Counted from the first letter of the stretch, positions 46,866 through 58,480 are shown. The stretch is 64,000 bases of DNA from Microstegium vimineum (GCA_022036555.1 CM039126.1:496001-560000); one strand, 5' to 3'. Notes: generated from the sequence alone by a model not told the origin. Numbers and translations: made by a program.

Positions 46866-49800
46866 TGTTACACCATGTGTCAAGCTTGCATTAGGATCAT
46901 CATTAACCACTAAGCACAAGCATTTCATTGCATTCATGTTTGCATATGCTATCATTTCATGTGTGTGTTTATATGTTTTGAAACTAGAACTAAATAGGTA
47001 TTTGTGCTCATCTTGTGATCAATCTGTTTAGCTAAAACTTGCTATGCTTAGAGTAAAGTATGTTTTCCTTTATGTTTATTTACCCTACTTAATTTTATCT
47101 GTTAAAGAATTAAAGTAATTCTTTTTCTAATTAGCTTAAATAAGTTTTTAATCCTCAACTCTTGAACTAATGGTTTTCAGAATTTATGATCTACATGAAA
47201 AAGGTAGAGAATAATATTCTGAACAACTTTGGTTTAAGCGTCAAAACTTAGTTTGGAGTTTTTGAAACTATTTTGAAGCAAATTCAGTTTGAATCATATA
47301 AAAGAAAATGAAAAAAGGAAATCAGGTCTGGAATGGGCCGGCGCCCCTCTTTCGGCCCGCTCGGCCTCGACCGCTGCTTGATAGAGGGACGGACCGAGGG
47401 TCGAACGAACGACCCCGGGTCAGAGGCTCGATCATCCAATCGACCCCCCCCCCTCGACTTCGACCCCTCGAAGTGACGGACATAGGGTCGAACGAACGAC
47501 CCCCAAGCCGGAGGCTCGATCAGCCGATCGACCCCCTCCCGCGCGTTCACCCGCGCGTCGCACAACACACGTGCCCGAACGCACTCGTCCGACCGCGGCT
47601 GAACCGTACGTCGGCACCGTCTGTCGTGTGGCCGACGATGCCTTACCGCGGATGTTGAACACGCCATCGCCGCCGCTGCGGCCCTGCACCGACATCGCTG
47701 TCGCCGACCAGCCCCTCACTCTGTCTCAGTCGCGTCCGCACACGCGCCCGCGCTAACGGCGCTAGGACCGAGCCTGCACCGCTTTCCCGCCGTTGACGCC
47801 CCTGCTTCGCCGCCGCAGTGCCGCGTCCGATCAGCTCCACGCCTCGTCCCTCTCACACTCGAGCGCGAATCCGCGCTAACGGCGCGTCGACCAAGTTCCG
47901 CGCTCTGTCTCGCGCGCTGCCGCCTCTGCCCTCGCGCGCGCAAACACGCCAGCGTCGTTGCCACCGCCGCACCATCGCATCACGGCCCCCACTGGCCGCG
48001 CCGGTCGGCCATGACCGTGCAAAGTGGAGTGCCTATACCTCCTCTACTTCCCACACTCGTTTGCACTCATCCTCACTCGATCACTCGCTCGCATTTCTCT
48101 GCCATCGCCGCGCCGAGAGCTCTGAGCATCGCAAGCGCCCCCTTCTCAAATCCACCACCATCCGAGCTCCTCTACTCGATCCATCTCGCACTAGCTTTCG
48201 CCTTCGCCCCGCATACACACTGCTCGCCTCTGTTTAACCAGCTGTGGACTCTAGTCGTCGGAACGCCTCCACTGTTCCTTGGTCCCGAGTCGCCACCGCA
48301 CCAACCAAACGGTGTTCACCTTTCACCGTCTCGCCCCCGACGCCTCCATCTTCGTGGAAGCTTCACCGGAGCTAGCAGAGGTGAGAACACCTTTTCCCTA
48401 GCTCTAGTTCGCCCTGTATCAGCACAGCACCGTTGGCCGTGCGCCATTGTCGCCGCCACGGAGCTTGCACGTGGCCAGGGTTCCACAGAGCCCCTCCGGC
48501 TTAACCAACCCTCGAACCGCACTCACCACATCACCACGATGCTCACGCAATCCTGCGCCGAGCCTCGCATCGCCAGTGATCACCTCGCCGCGTCGCACCA
48601 CCACCGCACGTCGCCGACCACTTTTACGGTCGCAACGGTTCAACCAACTCCACCAGTGGATGCGCGTCATCATCCCGAGTCTAGCACACCCAAACCCACC
48701 GCCGGAGACCTCACCGCCGGCGAGAACGCGTCGGTCAGCGTCGTCCTCTATTCCCTGCTCGTAGACAGATGGACCCCGTGTTGACCGAGGGCCCCGCCTG
48801 TCAGTCGCCCCACACGCCTCTGCGTGTATTAGGCCAGACCCAGTACTGTTTCCCACGGACTGGTTTTCGAAATGAATTTTCTTTTCCTATTTTGTAATGT
48901 GTTAATGCTTGTTTAATTTATATCTAGAGTTTGGTAAATCCTAAAATGGTGAAATCAATTTTGTTAGACTCTATAAATGATGATCTTTCTGTTAAAAGTA
49001 TAAAAATGATTTTTGGAGAATGTCTTCAGTACTAATGTTTAATTAGTTGTTTTCTGCTTATATCAAAGTTATTTGTGTTCTTGCTTAAAATGGTCAAATA
49101 AAAATGTGAAGTTTTTATGTTAGCTCTGTTATCCTGTGTAGAAGCTAGGAAAAATATAACATGTCATGTTTCCATGTAAGTTTTATTTATCACCTATTAA
49201 AATGTGTTTCTGCTGTTTTCTTAGATTAATTCCTGTGGTAAATATGTGCATGTATAAATCATGAAACTTTTTGTGGAGTCTCTTTATGTCATGCTCTGTC
49301 TAAGAAAGTATCATATGTGGTAGGTTTTATGTCAGAAAAGATACTTGTAGTTCAAGTGTCCTTGTCAAGGGTTTTCTTTGGAAAATCATATAGAGTAGTA
49401 TATGTTTGTGCTGATCATGGAACTTTCTTGATAAATATGTTTTTAAGCATAGATTCTGCTAAAAATAAGTTATATCATGTTTTACCCTGTTAGCTAGTAG
49501 CTCTAGTTCTAAGTGCTTTTTCTGCATTTAATTTCATCTTTTTGTATCTGCTAGCTGGTAACTTTGTTATGAGTAAGTTTTCTACAGTAGCATCCAGTAG
49601 ACATGTTTTACCTTCTGTAATTTTGGTAGATTTTTCTGAGCAATTTATAATAGGGTTGCTGTGTAAAGTGGCTTTGTGGTAATTTATTTGTTAAATGCTT
49701 AGAATCTCTTTTAGTGTGCTAAATCTTGTTCAAGCATCATCCCTGCACCATCAAGTTACTTATAAATGCATTGCAATCATTAGGATCCGTGGAGGAACAT

Positions 49801-51411
49801 CAGGAGCCAACCCCAGAGACAGAAGTCCAGGAGGTACAGGAGCTGAACGAGGAGTACCACGAGCTCGACACTAACCTCCCCGAGTGCCCTGACCACCAGC
49901 CCTCCACCTTCACTCAAGGCAAGCCCTGGAGCATCCTTAAGCCTCCCAATATTTACAATTAATCTACTTGAGTATTTTATACTATGATGCATTAGGTGAC
50001 AGGAGTTGTTTGAATCCCAAATTGATGCATTACCTTCCTTGATTATTGTTTTACCTATCTTGTTACCCTGTTAATAAAAGTAAAAGCAACCGCTTAACCT
50101 GCTTAGAATAAATAGTTACATTTATATTTATGTTTCGTGTTATCCCATGGGGGTAATACTATCACGGTTGGCTATATTTGCTATCGTGGAAAGAACCGAT
50201 GGTAGTAATGAAATGCGGTCAACTGGAAGGAAGAGGCACCAAGTGGTTTAGACTTGGGGGTAGTCCGTCTGTTGGATCGTATAGGTTTGTATACGATGGT
50301 GGCCCTCTTACATCTTTGAATGCGCCCTTTCACATAGGGGCCGTTGCGAGTATCGACCCCGAAGCCGAGTAAACACTGTCCGGGCCGGCGCTCAATCTGC
50401 TGTGAGCACCCTCTAGTTTGTAGATACGATCTGCCCCGTGGTGGCCAACTGATTTCTACAATTGGGTGGACCAATGCGAGCCCGCGGCGATACCACCTGG
50501 ACTTTGTTAAGCGGTAACCCAATGCATGGACCCGACGGGGAAAGTGTGGGTGTGTGTTAAAGGTAATCTTGCCAGCTGGTTGTATATCGATTCAAATTGC
50601 CGCCCCCCACTGGATATGGGGGATTATGCTGAGCTTCACCACGGTACAACTCCATGTGACATCGTAATGGTTCTACTAAAATATTGATGAAGGAATTGGA
50701 TATATGTTATTATATTGTTTGAGTAGTTCAAGTGAGTGCTCTAGTACAGGTGCAAACCTAGAGATAATAATAGGATGGAAAATGACTGTTCTCTAATCTT
50801 TAGTTTCATCTTGTTCGCTTTTCTGCAAAAGCAAGTTTACCCAGATCCACATAAATAGCCTTGCATACCCTTGGAGTCTTTATTTTCAGTTAGACGGGTA
50901 AGTCTAGCTGAGTACATTCCCGTACTCAGGGTTTATCCCGTTTGTTGCAGATGGTCAAGTATACTTCGGCTATTGTAAGCACTGTCTCTATCCTTTCGAA
51001 GGAGAAGAGGAGTAGGCCTTGGGCAAGGTCTTCTACGAGCTCATCTTTTGCTGTTGTCGGACATGACCTCGTGGGCACCCCTATCTTTTAATGATTTTAG
51101 TGTGGAGTAAAACTTTGGGTTCAGTTTCAAACAATGTGTTATTCGGCCACAGGTGTTGTGGCGTAAGTACTACTTTTATTTGGAACAAAGCGTTGTAATA
51201 ATTTTATTCGTACTTCAAGTATTTTCGATTTATTGGTGGCTCGTTCGAATGTGCATACCTGAGTTTGCGGGATCCTGGTTGGATATACGATTGTTAGAAA
51301 TCCTTCGAGATTTCCGGACTACCAGGATTATATGGGCTCAAGTGCTTTAAGTGGCAGTTAAGTCAGCTACCTTGGTACTTGATCTCTTATAATTTGGACG
51401 GTTCCGTCACA
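46866..51411. mobile_element. Solo LTR of about 4.5 kb, Gypsy type
   Basis: The sequence starts TGTTACACC and ends GGTTCCGTCACA. It is flanked by a perfect 5-bp duplication ATGAT (46861-46865 and 51412-51416). There are no gag or pol motifs inside and no internal pair of terminal repeats, so it reads as one long LTR left after recombination between two LTRs. It contains a GC-rich segment (about 47320-48840) with overlapping open frames up to 257 codons and no known domain, then an AT-rich part. A characteristic stretch near 50920 contains GTACTCAGGGTTTATCCCG. LTRs of several kilobases are known from Tekay/Del-type and Tat elements in grasses; the family cannot be fixed by eye. Confidence 0.78.
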
Positions 51412-51655
51412 ATGATCCTATTGGTTTTTGAGATGGTGATAAATTATAAATATGTATTTGTATGTAACTTTATATTTTTTTTAAAAAAACTAACTCCATA
51501 TTTGCCACTCTTGCCTGGACTCCTCACGAAGGCTGGGTCCACCACCAGTCAACCGACATAAAACCGTTATCAGCATTTAAGGCGCCCCACTCCGGCCGCG
51601 CTCTCCACTCTCTCCTTCTCCTCGGAACACACGAAGAAATCAAGAAACGAGGACT

Positions 51656-52342
51656 ATGCCGCGCCCGCACCACCGGACTAGGCTGCCGCGCGGAGCGCGA
51701 AGCAGGGATGGGAATGGGAGCGCGAAGCAGGGATGGGAATGGGAAGGCTTCCACCTGTTGTTCGACGTGTCTTGTATCAACGTCGATGGCGACGCCGACC
51801 ACCGCAACGGCTATGGAGAAGGCGGCGTGACTGTTGTTCTGCACCTTCGCGATGACAATTACTACTATCTCATCTGTCTCCTCAATCCCAGAAGCGATGA
51901 CGATCTTGCGATAGGCGGCTTGTCGTCGTTGTGGAGCAATACGCGCCACCGGACAATGGAACAAAGAAACGCCGCCACGGACCCGACGCCTCTTTACCAC
52001 CAGTCCACGCCCACGTCGCCGTGCCAGGGAGTGCAGTGCAGCACCATCGGCACACGCCACCGTGCCAGGGAGATTGCCCCGCGCAAGAACGGCGGCGGCA
52101 ACGACCAGCTTGCCGACGCGGACCGCGCGCCTCTACGACGCCAACCTCTCCGCCGCGCCAAGGAGATCGTCGCCGCGCGCAAGAACGATGACGATCAATT
52201 CTCCGACGCGGACCCCGCGCCTCTCCGCCAACCTCTCCGCCGCGGCACGGAGATCATCGCCCCGCGCAAGAACGGCAGTGACGACCGCCTCGCCGACGCG
52301 GACGCCGCACCTCTACTACGCCAACCTCGCTTGCGGCTGTGA
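51656..52342 (+). CDS. Hypothetical protein with internal repeats, 228 codons
   Basis: The open frame runs from ATG 51656 to TGA at 52340-52342 and is not recognised. The first part has a direct repeat (GNGSAKQGWEWEG from two 25-bp units near 51700-51745). The centre, FHLLFDVSCINVDGDADHRN and VVLHLRDDNYYYLICLLNPR, looks like a folded domain. The C-terminal third is built of three or four diverged units of about 90 bp: AREIAPRKNGGGNDQLADAD, KEIVAARKNDDDQFSDADPA and TEIIAPRKNGSDDRLADADA, each followed by APLRQPLRR-type text. A hAT MITE starts 17 bases after the stop, so the original 3' end may have been altered. It could be an exon of a longer gene or a relic. Expression evidence would decide. 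Confidence 0.4.
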   Translation: MPRPHHRTRLPRGARSRDGNGSAKQGWEWEGFHLLFDVSCINVDGDADHRNGYGEGGVTVVLHLRDDNYYYLICLLNPRSDDDLAIGGLSSLWSNTRHRTMEQRNAATDPTPLYHQSTPTSPCQGVQCSTIGTRHRAREIAPRKNGGGNDQLADADRAPLRRQPLRRAKEIVAARKNDDDQFSDADPAPLRQPLRRGTEIIAPRKNGSDDRLADADAAPLLRQPRLRL

Positions 52343-52358
52343 GACGCGAACGGAGTCG

Positions 52359-52723
52359 CAGGGGCGGACCCACAGGGTATGCCAGGTGGTCCACGACATA
52401 CCCTGTGGGGCAGCCATGTACCAGTTAATTCTAGATTATAATTTGTTAAATAAAAAAATTTTGTAACAAAGATACCAATTTGTAATGTTGGTGTTGTGGT
52501 GAAGCCTTTGTACCAGTTATTATTTTTGTTCCATTTATCCGATTCTTTGCATGGTTTTTATTTTTTGTCCCTTTTTGTTTTTATGTTCCATTTAAAATAG
52601 CATCTGAGTTTTTTAATTAAATTTAATTCATATAGTTTTACCGAAATGAAAACGGTTTTATCGAATCGCATAAGAAAATTTTTGTGGTGCATATCCTGTA
52701 TTGAAATCCTAGGTCCGCCACTG
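52359..52723. mobile_element. hAT-type MITE
   Basis: It is 365 bp with left end CAGGGGCGGACCCA and inverted right end CAGTGGCGGACCTA. The flanks CGGAGTCG (52351-52358) and ACGAGTCG (52724-52731) agree in six of eight positions, consistent with an aged 8-bp duplication. A near-perfect palindrome ACATACCCTGTGGG/CCCACAGGGTATG lies inside the left end. It is AT-rich inside. Confidence 0.7.
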
Positions 52724-52933
52724 ACGAGTCGTATATTCAGAGAGAACAAGATCAGCAGACAGTTCCAGACACCTGGTCCCGTTAAGTAAGAGAAATCTTG
52801 GCGAGACAGCATGGGTTTTACGATGGACCGTCAAAGGTAGGAGATCCAAGGCATTCTCGATCATCTATCTGTCTGACTGTCTCTCCCTCAGCTCCCTCCT
52901 TCTCTGATGGTGATGGATGACCTGAATTTGCAG

Positions 52934-53640
52934 ACACATGTAGCCCGGTGGCGTGCACGGTCTGCGTCGAGGCGATGCACCGCGTGGTGTACGAGGCGAA
53001 GCACGGGGCGGGCACCTTCCCCTGCAGGACAACGGCGCCCCGGAAGCTGCGCAGGCGCTGCCGATGGGTCGACATCTTGGAGAAGAAAGGGGGACTGCGC
53101 ACTTATCTGACGTGCTGGCAAAGATCGTGGAGATTGGCGGCGTGGCGGCCATGAATGCGGCGGCCCCGGCGCCGTGGGTGCTGCCCCTTCGTGACTAGGA
53201 CAGGCACGGTGGAGAGTTTGGAGAGCTCAGCAGCAGGCTCACGATGCAGCTAGTGGCTCAGCTACTCGACTATGGACCGTGCGTGGCCACCGTCTGGGTT
53301 TGGCCATGGTTCTGGCTTTGCGACGCTTCCTCCCCCAACACCAACTTTGTGTACAGAGGCAACAAAATGTGTCAAGATCCCGTGGTCTTGAACAAGATGA
53401 TGGACAAAGACGCCATCGACAAGCACACAGTCGTCTACTATGCCTACCGCATATGTTGTGGCTCCAAGGAGGCGAAGGCGAAGGACGACGATGGCTCTCC
53501 GGAGGCGATGACGAAGGACGAGGAGGTGGGCTGACGACGAAATGCATGTTCTTCTGATGGACAACCAGGACGCCACGGGGTGTGAAGGTGGCTTGATCAT
53601 GAGGAGCTCCTGGTCATGTACCCTCTTGTGGTGGAGAATA
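52934..53640 (+). pseudogene. Broken paralogue of the papain-like gene at 58.7-60.0 kb
   Basis: After a conserved acceptor (TTTGCAG at 52927-52933) the text reads TCSPVACTVCVEAMHRVVYE and AKHGAGTFPCRTTAPRKL. It matches TCALVAATVCVEARHRRKFE and AEHGAGTFVCRAAAPRRL of the minus-strand gene in the same order. After a frame change near 53088 it continues with AKIVEIGGVAAMNAAAPAPW and VLPLRD, then TAG at 53196-53198, then LLDYGPCVATVWVWPWFW, NFVYRG and KHTVVYYAYRICC up to TGA near 53532. After another frame change it gives EMHVLLMDNQDATG. The acceptor is retained, so it is a DNA-level duplicate rather than a processed copy. Only exon 2 of the family is represented; the first exon is absent. Confidence 0.8.
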
Positions 53641-53938
53641 AGAAAGACCCAGAATAATGAAAACTTTATTCCAAAATAATGAAAACTTTATTCTAATATA
53701 GCCGTCATGGGTTTAAGGGAGAGCCTATGATTCCCGAAGAATAAGAAGGGCGCAGAATAATGAAAACTTTATTCCAAAATAGAAAGGCGTGTAGTAGCCG
53801 TGAGTCTAACGACAAGAATTATTGTGACGATAAAGCATGCTCTATATGCTAATCTGCGATGGAATAGAATAATTGAAATACTGAATTAGAATGAGAATTG
53901 AAGAATGAATAAGAATTATGTGAGATCTAGGGGGAGAA

Positions 53939-54136
53939 TGTTGGAATTAGATCTCCACCGCTTAGGCCCAACGGCATAACGGGCCTTAGATCTGCGCCCT
54001 GATCGGGGGCGCCCAACCTTGTGGTTGGTGGGCCCCCGTCGCACAGCGCTATAAAGACAAGGTGAGGGCCGAGGCGCTAGGTACGAAACGCGACACGAGT
54101 CACGAGGTTCGCCAGCCGCCAGTCTCCCCACCAACA
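53939..54136 (+). repeat. Copia-like LTR fragment
   Basis: TGTTGGAATTAG follows a purine run AGGGGGAGAA, and the segment ends CCACCAACA, so the termini invert (TGTTGG/CCAACA). A TATAAAG lies at about 54050. About 70 bases further right, ATG 54208 opens a Ser/Asn/Pro-rich frame (MQDGSTDATATNMAGGSSTS) that resembles the start of a Copia gag and ends soon after. No target duplication or primer-binding site is seen, so the exact limits are uncertain. Confidence 0.45.
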
Positions 54137-54419
54137 TCTAAACCCTAATCCGATCTGAGGGGCGCTGCCAGCGACGGGATTCCCCATCGACGCCGGCGAG
54201 CACCCGGATGCAGGACGGGAGCACCGACGCTACTGCGACCAACATGGCGGGCGGCAGCTCCACCTCCAACTCCAACCCGAACCCCGGCGCAACCGTCGTC
54301 GCCACTGCACCACCTCCCGTTGACGGATCCGGTTTGTACTCTACCGTTCTCTCTCTCTCTCTCTACATGCATAGCATGAACTGCATCTATTCTATCTACT
54401 CGAACTGTTCTACTCTATT

Positions 54420-55776
54420 GGATCTACCTCCTAGCGATCCTATGAACTAATAGTCGTCCCTTGTGCTTTTGCCTGTGCCCGGCCGCCTGGCTGCCGTTCT
54501 CCTGCCGTAGCTGCTCGTCGCGGGACAGATCCGGCAGCAAATCCTTCAACGTCGGCGCCGCCCACTCCATGCGTCCCCCAACAAATCCCGTCGCCGACGA
54601 ATCCATGGGATGGGATCTATGATCTATCTAGCCATCTTCTATCTAGTCTATCTAGAGAGATAATCTCAGACCCCCTTCTCTCTTTCGCGATCGGGACGGA
54701 CTGAGGACCTTTTCGATCGCGTTCGCGAGGCTCTGCCCGACCCTGGGGATTGAGGGGGAAAGAAGGAGGAAAAGGAAAACGGTGGTGGACAGGAGAGCAG
54801 GCGAACTCTAAGCACCGCACGGAAAAATCATTTTTTATATAAATTTTTTTAACTCGAAATCTTAGGATTTGGGTTTACATGACTATTATTCAGTTATTCT
54901 GAAACCAATTTTAAATTGCACGAAAATTATTATGATAATTTACAAAATTATAGTAAATTCTTACTACGTTTACTATTATATTACGGTAAATATCCCTACA
55001 TACTATGTATGTATATAGACTTTTTTATATAGACACACCAGTACTATATATATATACTTTTTTAAAAAAGCAAGCATTTCCCACTGATTTTTCATTTATC
55101 GTCATCTATTTTTCAAAACCTGCCACCTCGCGTTACTTTTGTTTAATATATTTTACAGAGGCAATATACTGATTTGCGATGTTATCTGGCCCTAAACAAA
55201 CAAATTGAATCTTGAAAACAAATCGGGATTCAATCAAAGGAAAGGAAAAAAAATCGGTATTCAATGACCAAGACATTGGCTTGGATTGGGATAAAAATCC
55301 ATGGTAAGTTGGACATGTACATCACGTTTGACACATACTTCTTCAACTCTTTCCTATTTATAAAGGTGTCATTGGGATATCGTGTTTTGGCAGACTTCGA
55401 ACCCTGTACTCATCAAGCTGTGCAAATTGAGAAGCTCCTCATCTCACCCTCGAATCAAGATTTCGCCGAGCTCCTCATCACGCGTTGGAATCCAAATCTC
55501 GCTGAAGAACAAAAGAACTTGATGTTGCTATTTCTTCCTATTTTTTTATTCAGAGCTTGTAATCGAAATTTAGATTTATGTTTTTTTCTTGAAAGCTACT
55601 GTAATATAAAAAAAAAGTCTGATAGCTTTTTTTTATAAAGTTTATGGCTGGTTCTAAAACTTGTAGCAATATGTCATTTCGATCCTCGAACTCAGAAAGT
55701 ATGTCATTCTGATCATTAAAATCTGTTTAGGTCTCATATTCATCCAAACGGATACGGACAACGGCGAGTTGCTCCA
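54420..55776. other. Mixed intergenic region, no gene resolved
   Basis: A 124-codon open frame at 55264-55638 on the + strand has no recognised domain. AT-rich text with a TATATATA run lies near 55040. Nothing else is supported. Confidence 0.45.
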
Positions 55777-56003
55777 TGTTAGCAACGACATAGGGAAGAG
55801 AATGAAATCAGAGATCAGGGGAAAAGAACTTCAGATAGAGATATAGGATAGCTGTTTTGATTGCATAATTCGTCATACCCTCTCTACGGTCAAAGGTAGA
55901 TACATATAGTTTCATACATGGGCCAAGCCCAAGCAGTGAAAGGCACGCAGGCCCTAGTCCGAAACCCGATAGCTATTACTAATAGTAGTCTATGTCCCTA
56001 ACA
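55777..56003 (-). repeat. LTR-like segment with adjacent polypurine tract
   Basis: The segment begins TGTTAGCAAC and ends CCCTAACA, so its termini invert (TGTTAG/CTAACA). On the minus strand it is preceded by AAGAGGGGGAGAA (56004-56017), which looks like a polypurine tract. It would therefore be the 3' LTR of a minus-strand retroelement. No partner LTR or target duplication is visible in the window. Confidence 0.5.
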
Positions 56004-56017
56004 TTCTCCCCCTCTTA

Positions 56018-56866
56018 AGCAACAGCTTGCCCCCAAGCTGGTAGCGTCGAGGTGTCATAGGCATTGATTTGCCATAACAGTGGTCTGAACTCCCTGGTAT
56101 ATAACCACAAGGGAATAAACAAGTAGGTGCCAAAAACGAGCCCAGCAAAAGCACCGAGGTCAGATTGTAGTCCAACAAATCCTACATAACAATGTGTAAC
56201 CATTTGCCTCTCAGGTAACAGCAAACCAATAGGTCTCATGTAGCAACAAAGCCTCCTGGAGTATCTGAGCTGCTCCATACTTCTTGTCCAGTTGCATCAA
56301 TACAGAAGAAAGCTCAAAAGTAAGTGCAGTCTTGTTGCTGTAACCCTTCCACTTCAGAGAATTATTATGACTAACACTGTTTTGCAGCTGCCAAACTGAA
56401 GGTACAACCGCTGACATTAAGTGCAGGCCGAAGTTGACTACAAAGACCCAATCATGATCTTGACAATCCAAGGCCCATGTCCAATCACCCTTTTATTTAC
56501 TAAGGCAATCTAGCGTACTCCCCAGCAACAAGTCTTCTCTACATCCTGGACAATGGAATTTTCACAGGTACACAGCTTTTTCTTCGAGAGCTTTTCACTA
56601 TTCTTCAATCCGCTCGTTCAAGTACTACATGACAGAGAGCATGAGGCATAGAGGATGGATGACGTGAAAGTGGGTATTAAACCAACTTAGACTCCTCTTC
56701 ATGAGCCTTACCTTTTCGGATGCTGCTTCTCCGGGCTTGGCTTCTTTTACGTCGTTAGATGAAAGAGTTCAATCACAGCTAGACCATAAAGGAAAGAAGG
56801 TTGTTGATTAAGCGCCTTGGTTTGGTTGGCTACTCTAATACGCTATGAAAAGCACCAACAGTGATA
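56018..56866. other. Relic region between the LTR-like segment and the trnfM fragment
   Basis: Minus-strand open frames of 86-87 codons at 56015-56278 and 56211-56471 show helical text (TALTFELSSVLMQLDKKYGA) without a known domain. The section from about 56640 to 56866 has the look of organellar intergenic DNA and is continuous with the mitochondrial-type tRNA piece, so it may belong to the same organelle insertion. Confidence 0.35.
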
Positions 56867-56927
56867 AGGCGGGGACAGGATTCGAACCTGCAGTCTTCAG
56901 GTCATGAGCCTGATGAGTCGACCAATT
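56867..56927 (-). tRNA. Partial mitochondrial-type trnfM(CAT), nuclear copy
   Basis: On the minus strand the text has GGCTCATGACCTGAAG (anticodon CAT at 56904-56906), the T arm GGTTCGAATCC and the 3' acceptor strand TGTCCCCGCCT. All agree with plant mitochondrial initiator-Met tRNA. The 5' acceptor strand and part of the D arm are missing: homology stops at AATTGG (56922-56927). It cannot form a complete cloverleaf, so it is a nuclear insertion of mitochondrial DNA and not a working tRNA gene. Confidence 0.75.
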
Positions 56928-56935
56928 GATGACAG

Positions 56936-57677
56936 CTAGGAGAGTTGCGAGAACATGAACATGAACATATAAGATGTATGTCCGTTCAAACATGCTGGGC
57001 CACACATACAAGGAGCCAAAATAAAATGTTCACCAAGCAGACAAACCTGACCAAATGCATGGATTTGTGCTTTTCTCTCAAATTTTCCACTGTCAAGTAG
57101 CATTAGTGATTGCATTCCAATGACAAACCTGAGAGATCCTCCAAGATCCATGCTAGAAGCAGAAGACAAAAACTGCTGCAACCAATCTTGTTTAGCCTGC
57201 CAGAGATCCTTGGCCTTTCCTCCTCCAACTCGAGATTCATGTCCTGTCACTTCAAGCAAGAAACACTTACAATTGCCACCACACTTCCCCTGAACTTGCT
57301 CTGGAATGTGTACACAGCCAGCCGTATGCACTGATAGCACCATCATACATTTCAGAAGCTTCTGTAGAACAGTAGCTGATACACACCTGACCAGTTGTCG
57401 AAGTGATGGAAACCACGGGGGTTTCCAGGGTCGACCCAAGTGACACAAGGCAGGATACCTCCCAACCATGTTCGACGACGGCCATGGACCATGGTGGAGG
57501 ACGTAGCCCAGCATCACAGCTCACCAAGAAAGCTTCACCATGTATCTGCTTGGATGACACAAATAAAACCCTTGCAGCAACTGAGTTTTTCCTAGCAAAC
57601 TGTGCATGACCTGTACTAGCTATTAGCTCATTCATGTGGAAGTAAACTAATTGAGAGTACAGAACAACTCTTCTCAT
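56936..57677 (-). pseudogene. Relic of an unidentified host gene
   Basis: Two coding-like blocks follow each other on the minus strand. The first (about 57677-57390) reads SVAARVLFVSSKQIHGEAFL and VSCDAGLRPPPWSMAVVEHG and ends at TGQ before a GTGTGT donor. The second (about 57365-57050) reads KLLKCMMVLSVHTAGCVHIP, LLEVTGHESRVGGGKAKDLW and RFVIGMQSLMLLDSGKFERK. They are in different frames. The 25 bases between them have GT...TACAG borders, but 25 bases is far below a usable plant intron, so an intron has probably been cut down. The text has the helical, Leu-rich look of a large armadillo-type protein; the family is not identified. It ends right next to the trnfM fragment. Confidence 0.45.
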
Positions 57678-57839
57678 TGCCCCTTTGGTGGCTTTAGAAT
57701 CAACTGATCATCTCCGAGCCAATGGTGCCCATAGTGTTTCCAGCTCGATGAACCCACCTTGAGGACTGACTAGAGGGCTGAACTTATGTTGCAGCTTGAA
57801 CACCGTACCTTGTAGGCATCACTGTTGCTAGCATTAGCA

Positions 57840-58480
57840 TCATGACCATCTCCGTTGATGAAACTCCCTTGCTGCAAAGGTGTTGCAGGGAGGAGACGTT
57901 GCTGACACAAGAACACAGGCAGTCTGGTAGAGGCCTAGCATCGAACACCTGGCGGGCGAGGTGACAACAACGTCAGTGCACTCCATATATTTGAGCGTGA
58001 GCTCGCACTGCGCCAGCGCCAGCGGGTGGGAGATGGCCTGAGTGAGCAGCTCCCGTCGCACCCCCAGGAAGCTGGAGGGAGATGGCGCGCGGCGTCCGCG
58101 TAGTAGTCGCAGACGACAAGGCGGGCGGCGCGGAAGAAGGTGTCGGATTCCAGGTCCGGGACGCGGCGGTTGCGGTGGAGGTCGGGGTCGTCGATCGGCT
58201 ACGAAGCCGGACTCTGGACCGTCGTCGGGGAAACTGACGTAGCCGCCGAACGACATCGATGGCCCGGCCGACGCGGAAACGGGCGAGCGTCGGGCCGAAG
58301 CCGATGGAGAGCTGGAAGACGTAGATGCTCCAGGTGATCGAAGCGGCGGCCAGCGGTGCGGTGCGGCGAATCGCCGATCCAACCACGCGTTCCGCCCGGC
58401 CAAGAGCTTGGTAGATGGATTCGTGGTGGTTCAAAGAAACCAAAAAATGAAATCGATTTAGACAAACACCATATATAGGA
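57840..58480 (-). pseudogene. Frame-disrupted relic of an unidentified gene
   Basis: Coding-like text changes frame several times. It reads ESIYQALGRAERVVGSAIRR and SITWSIYVFQLSIGFGPTLA near 58430-58280, then DPDLHRNRRVPDLESDTFFR and ARLVVCDYYADAARHLP near 58190-58080, then FLGVRRELLTQAISHPLALA and CELTLKYMECTDVVV near 58070-57960. The region is GC-rich like a grass first exon. Three frames for one continuous protein text point to indels. The family is not recognised. Confidence 0.4.

Noticed and set aside
48011..48784. 257-codon open frame on the + strand
   Set aside because: It lies inside the solo LTR in a GC-rich block with several overlapping open frames on both strands and has no domain-like text.
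46865..51415. Complete short LTR element rather than solo LTR
   Set aside because: No pair of direct terminal repeats, primer site or polypurine tract could be found between the two ATGAT duplications.
56867..56927. Functional tRNA-Met gene
   Set aside because: The 5' acceptor strand and part of the D arm are missing, so no complete cloverleaf can form.
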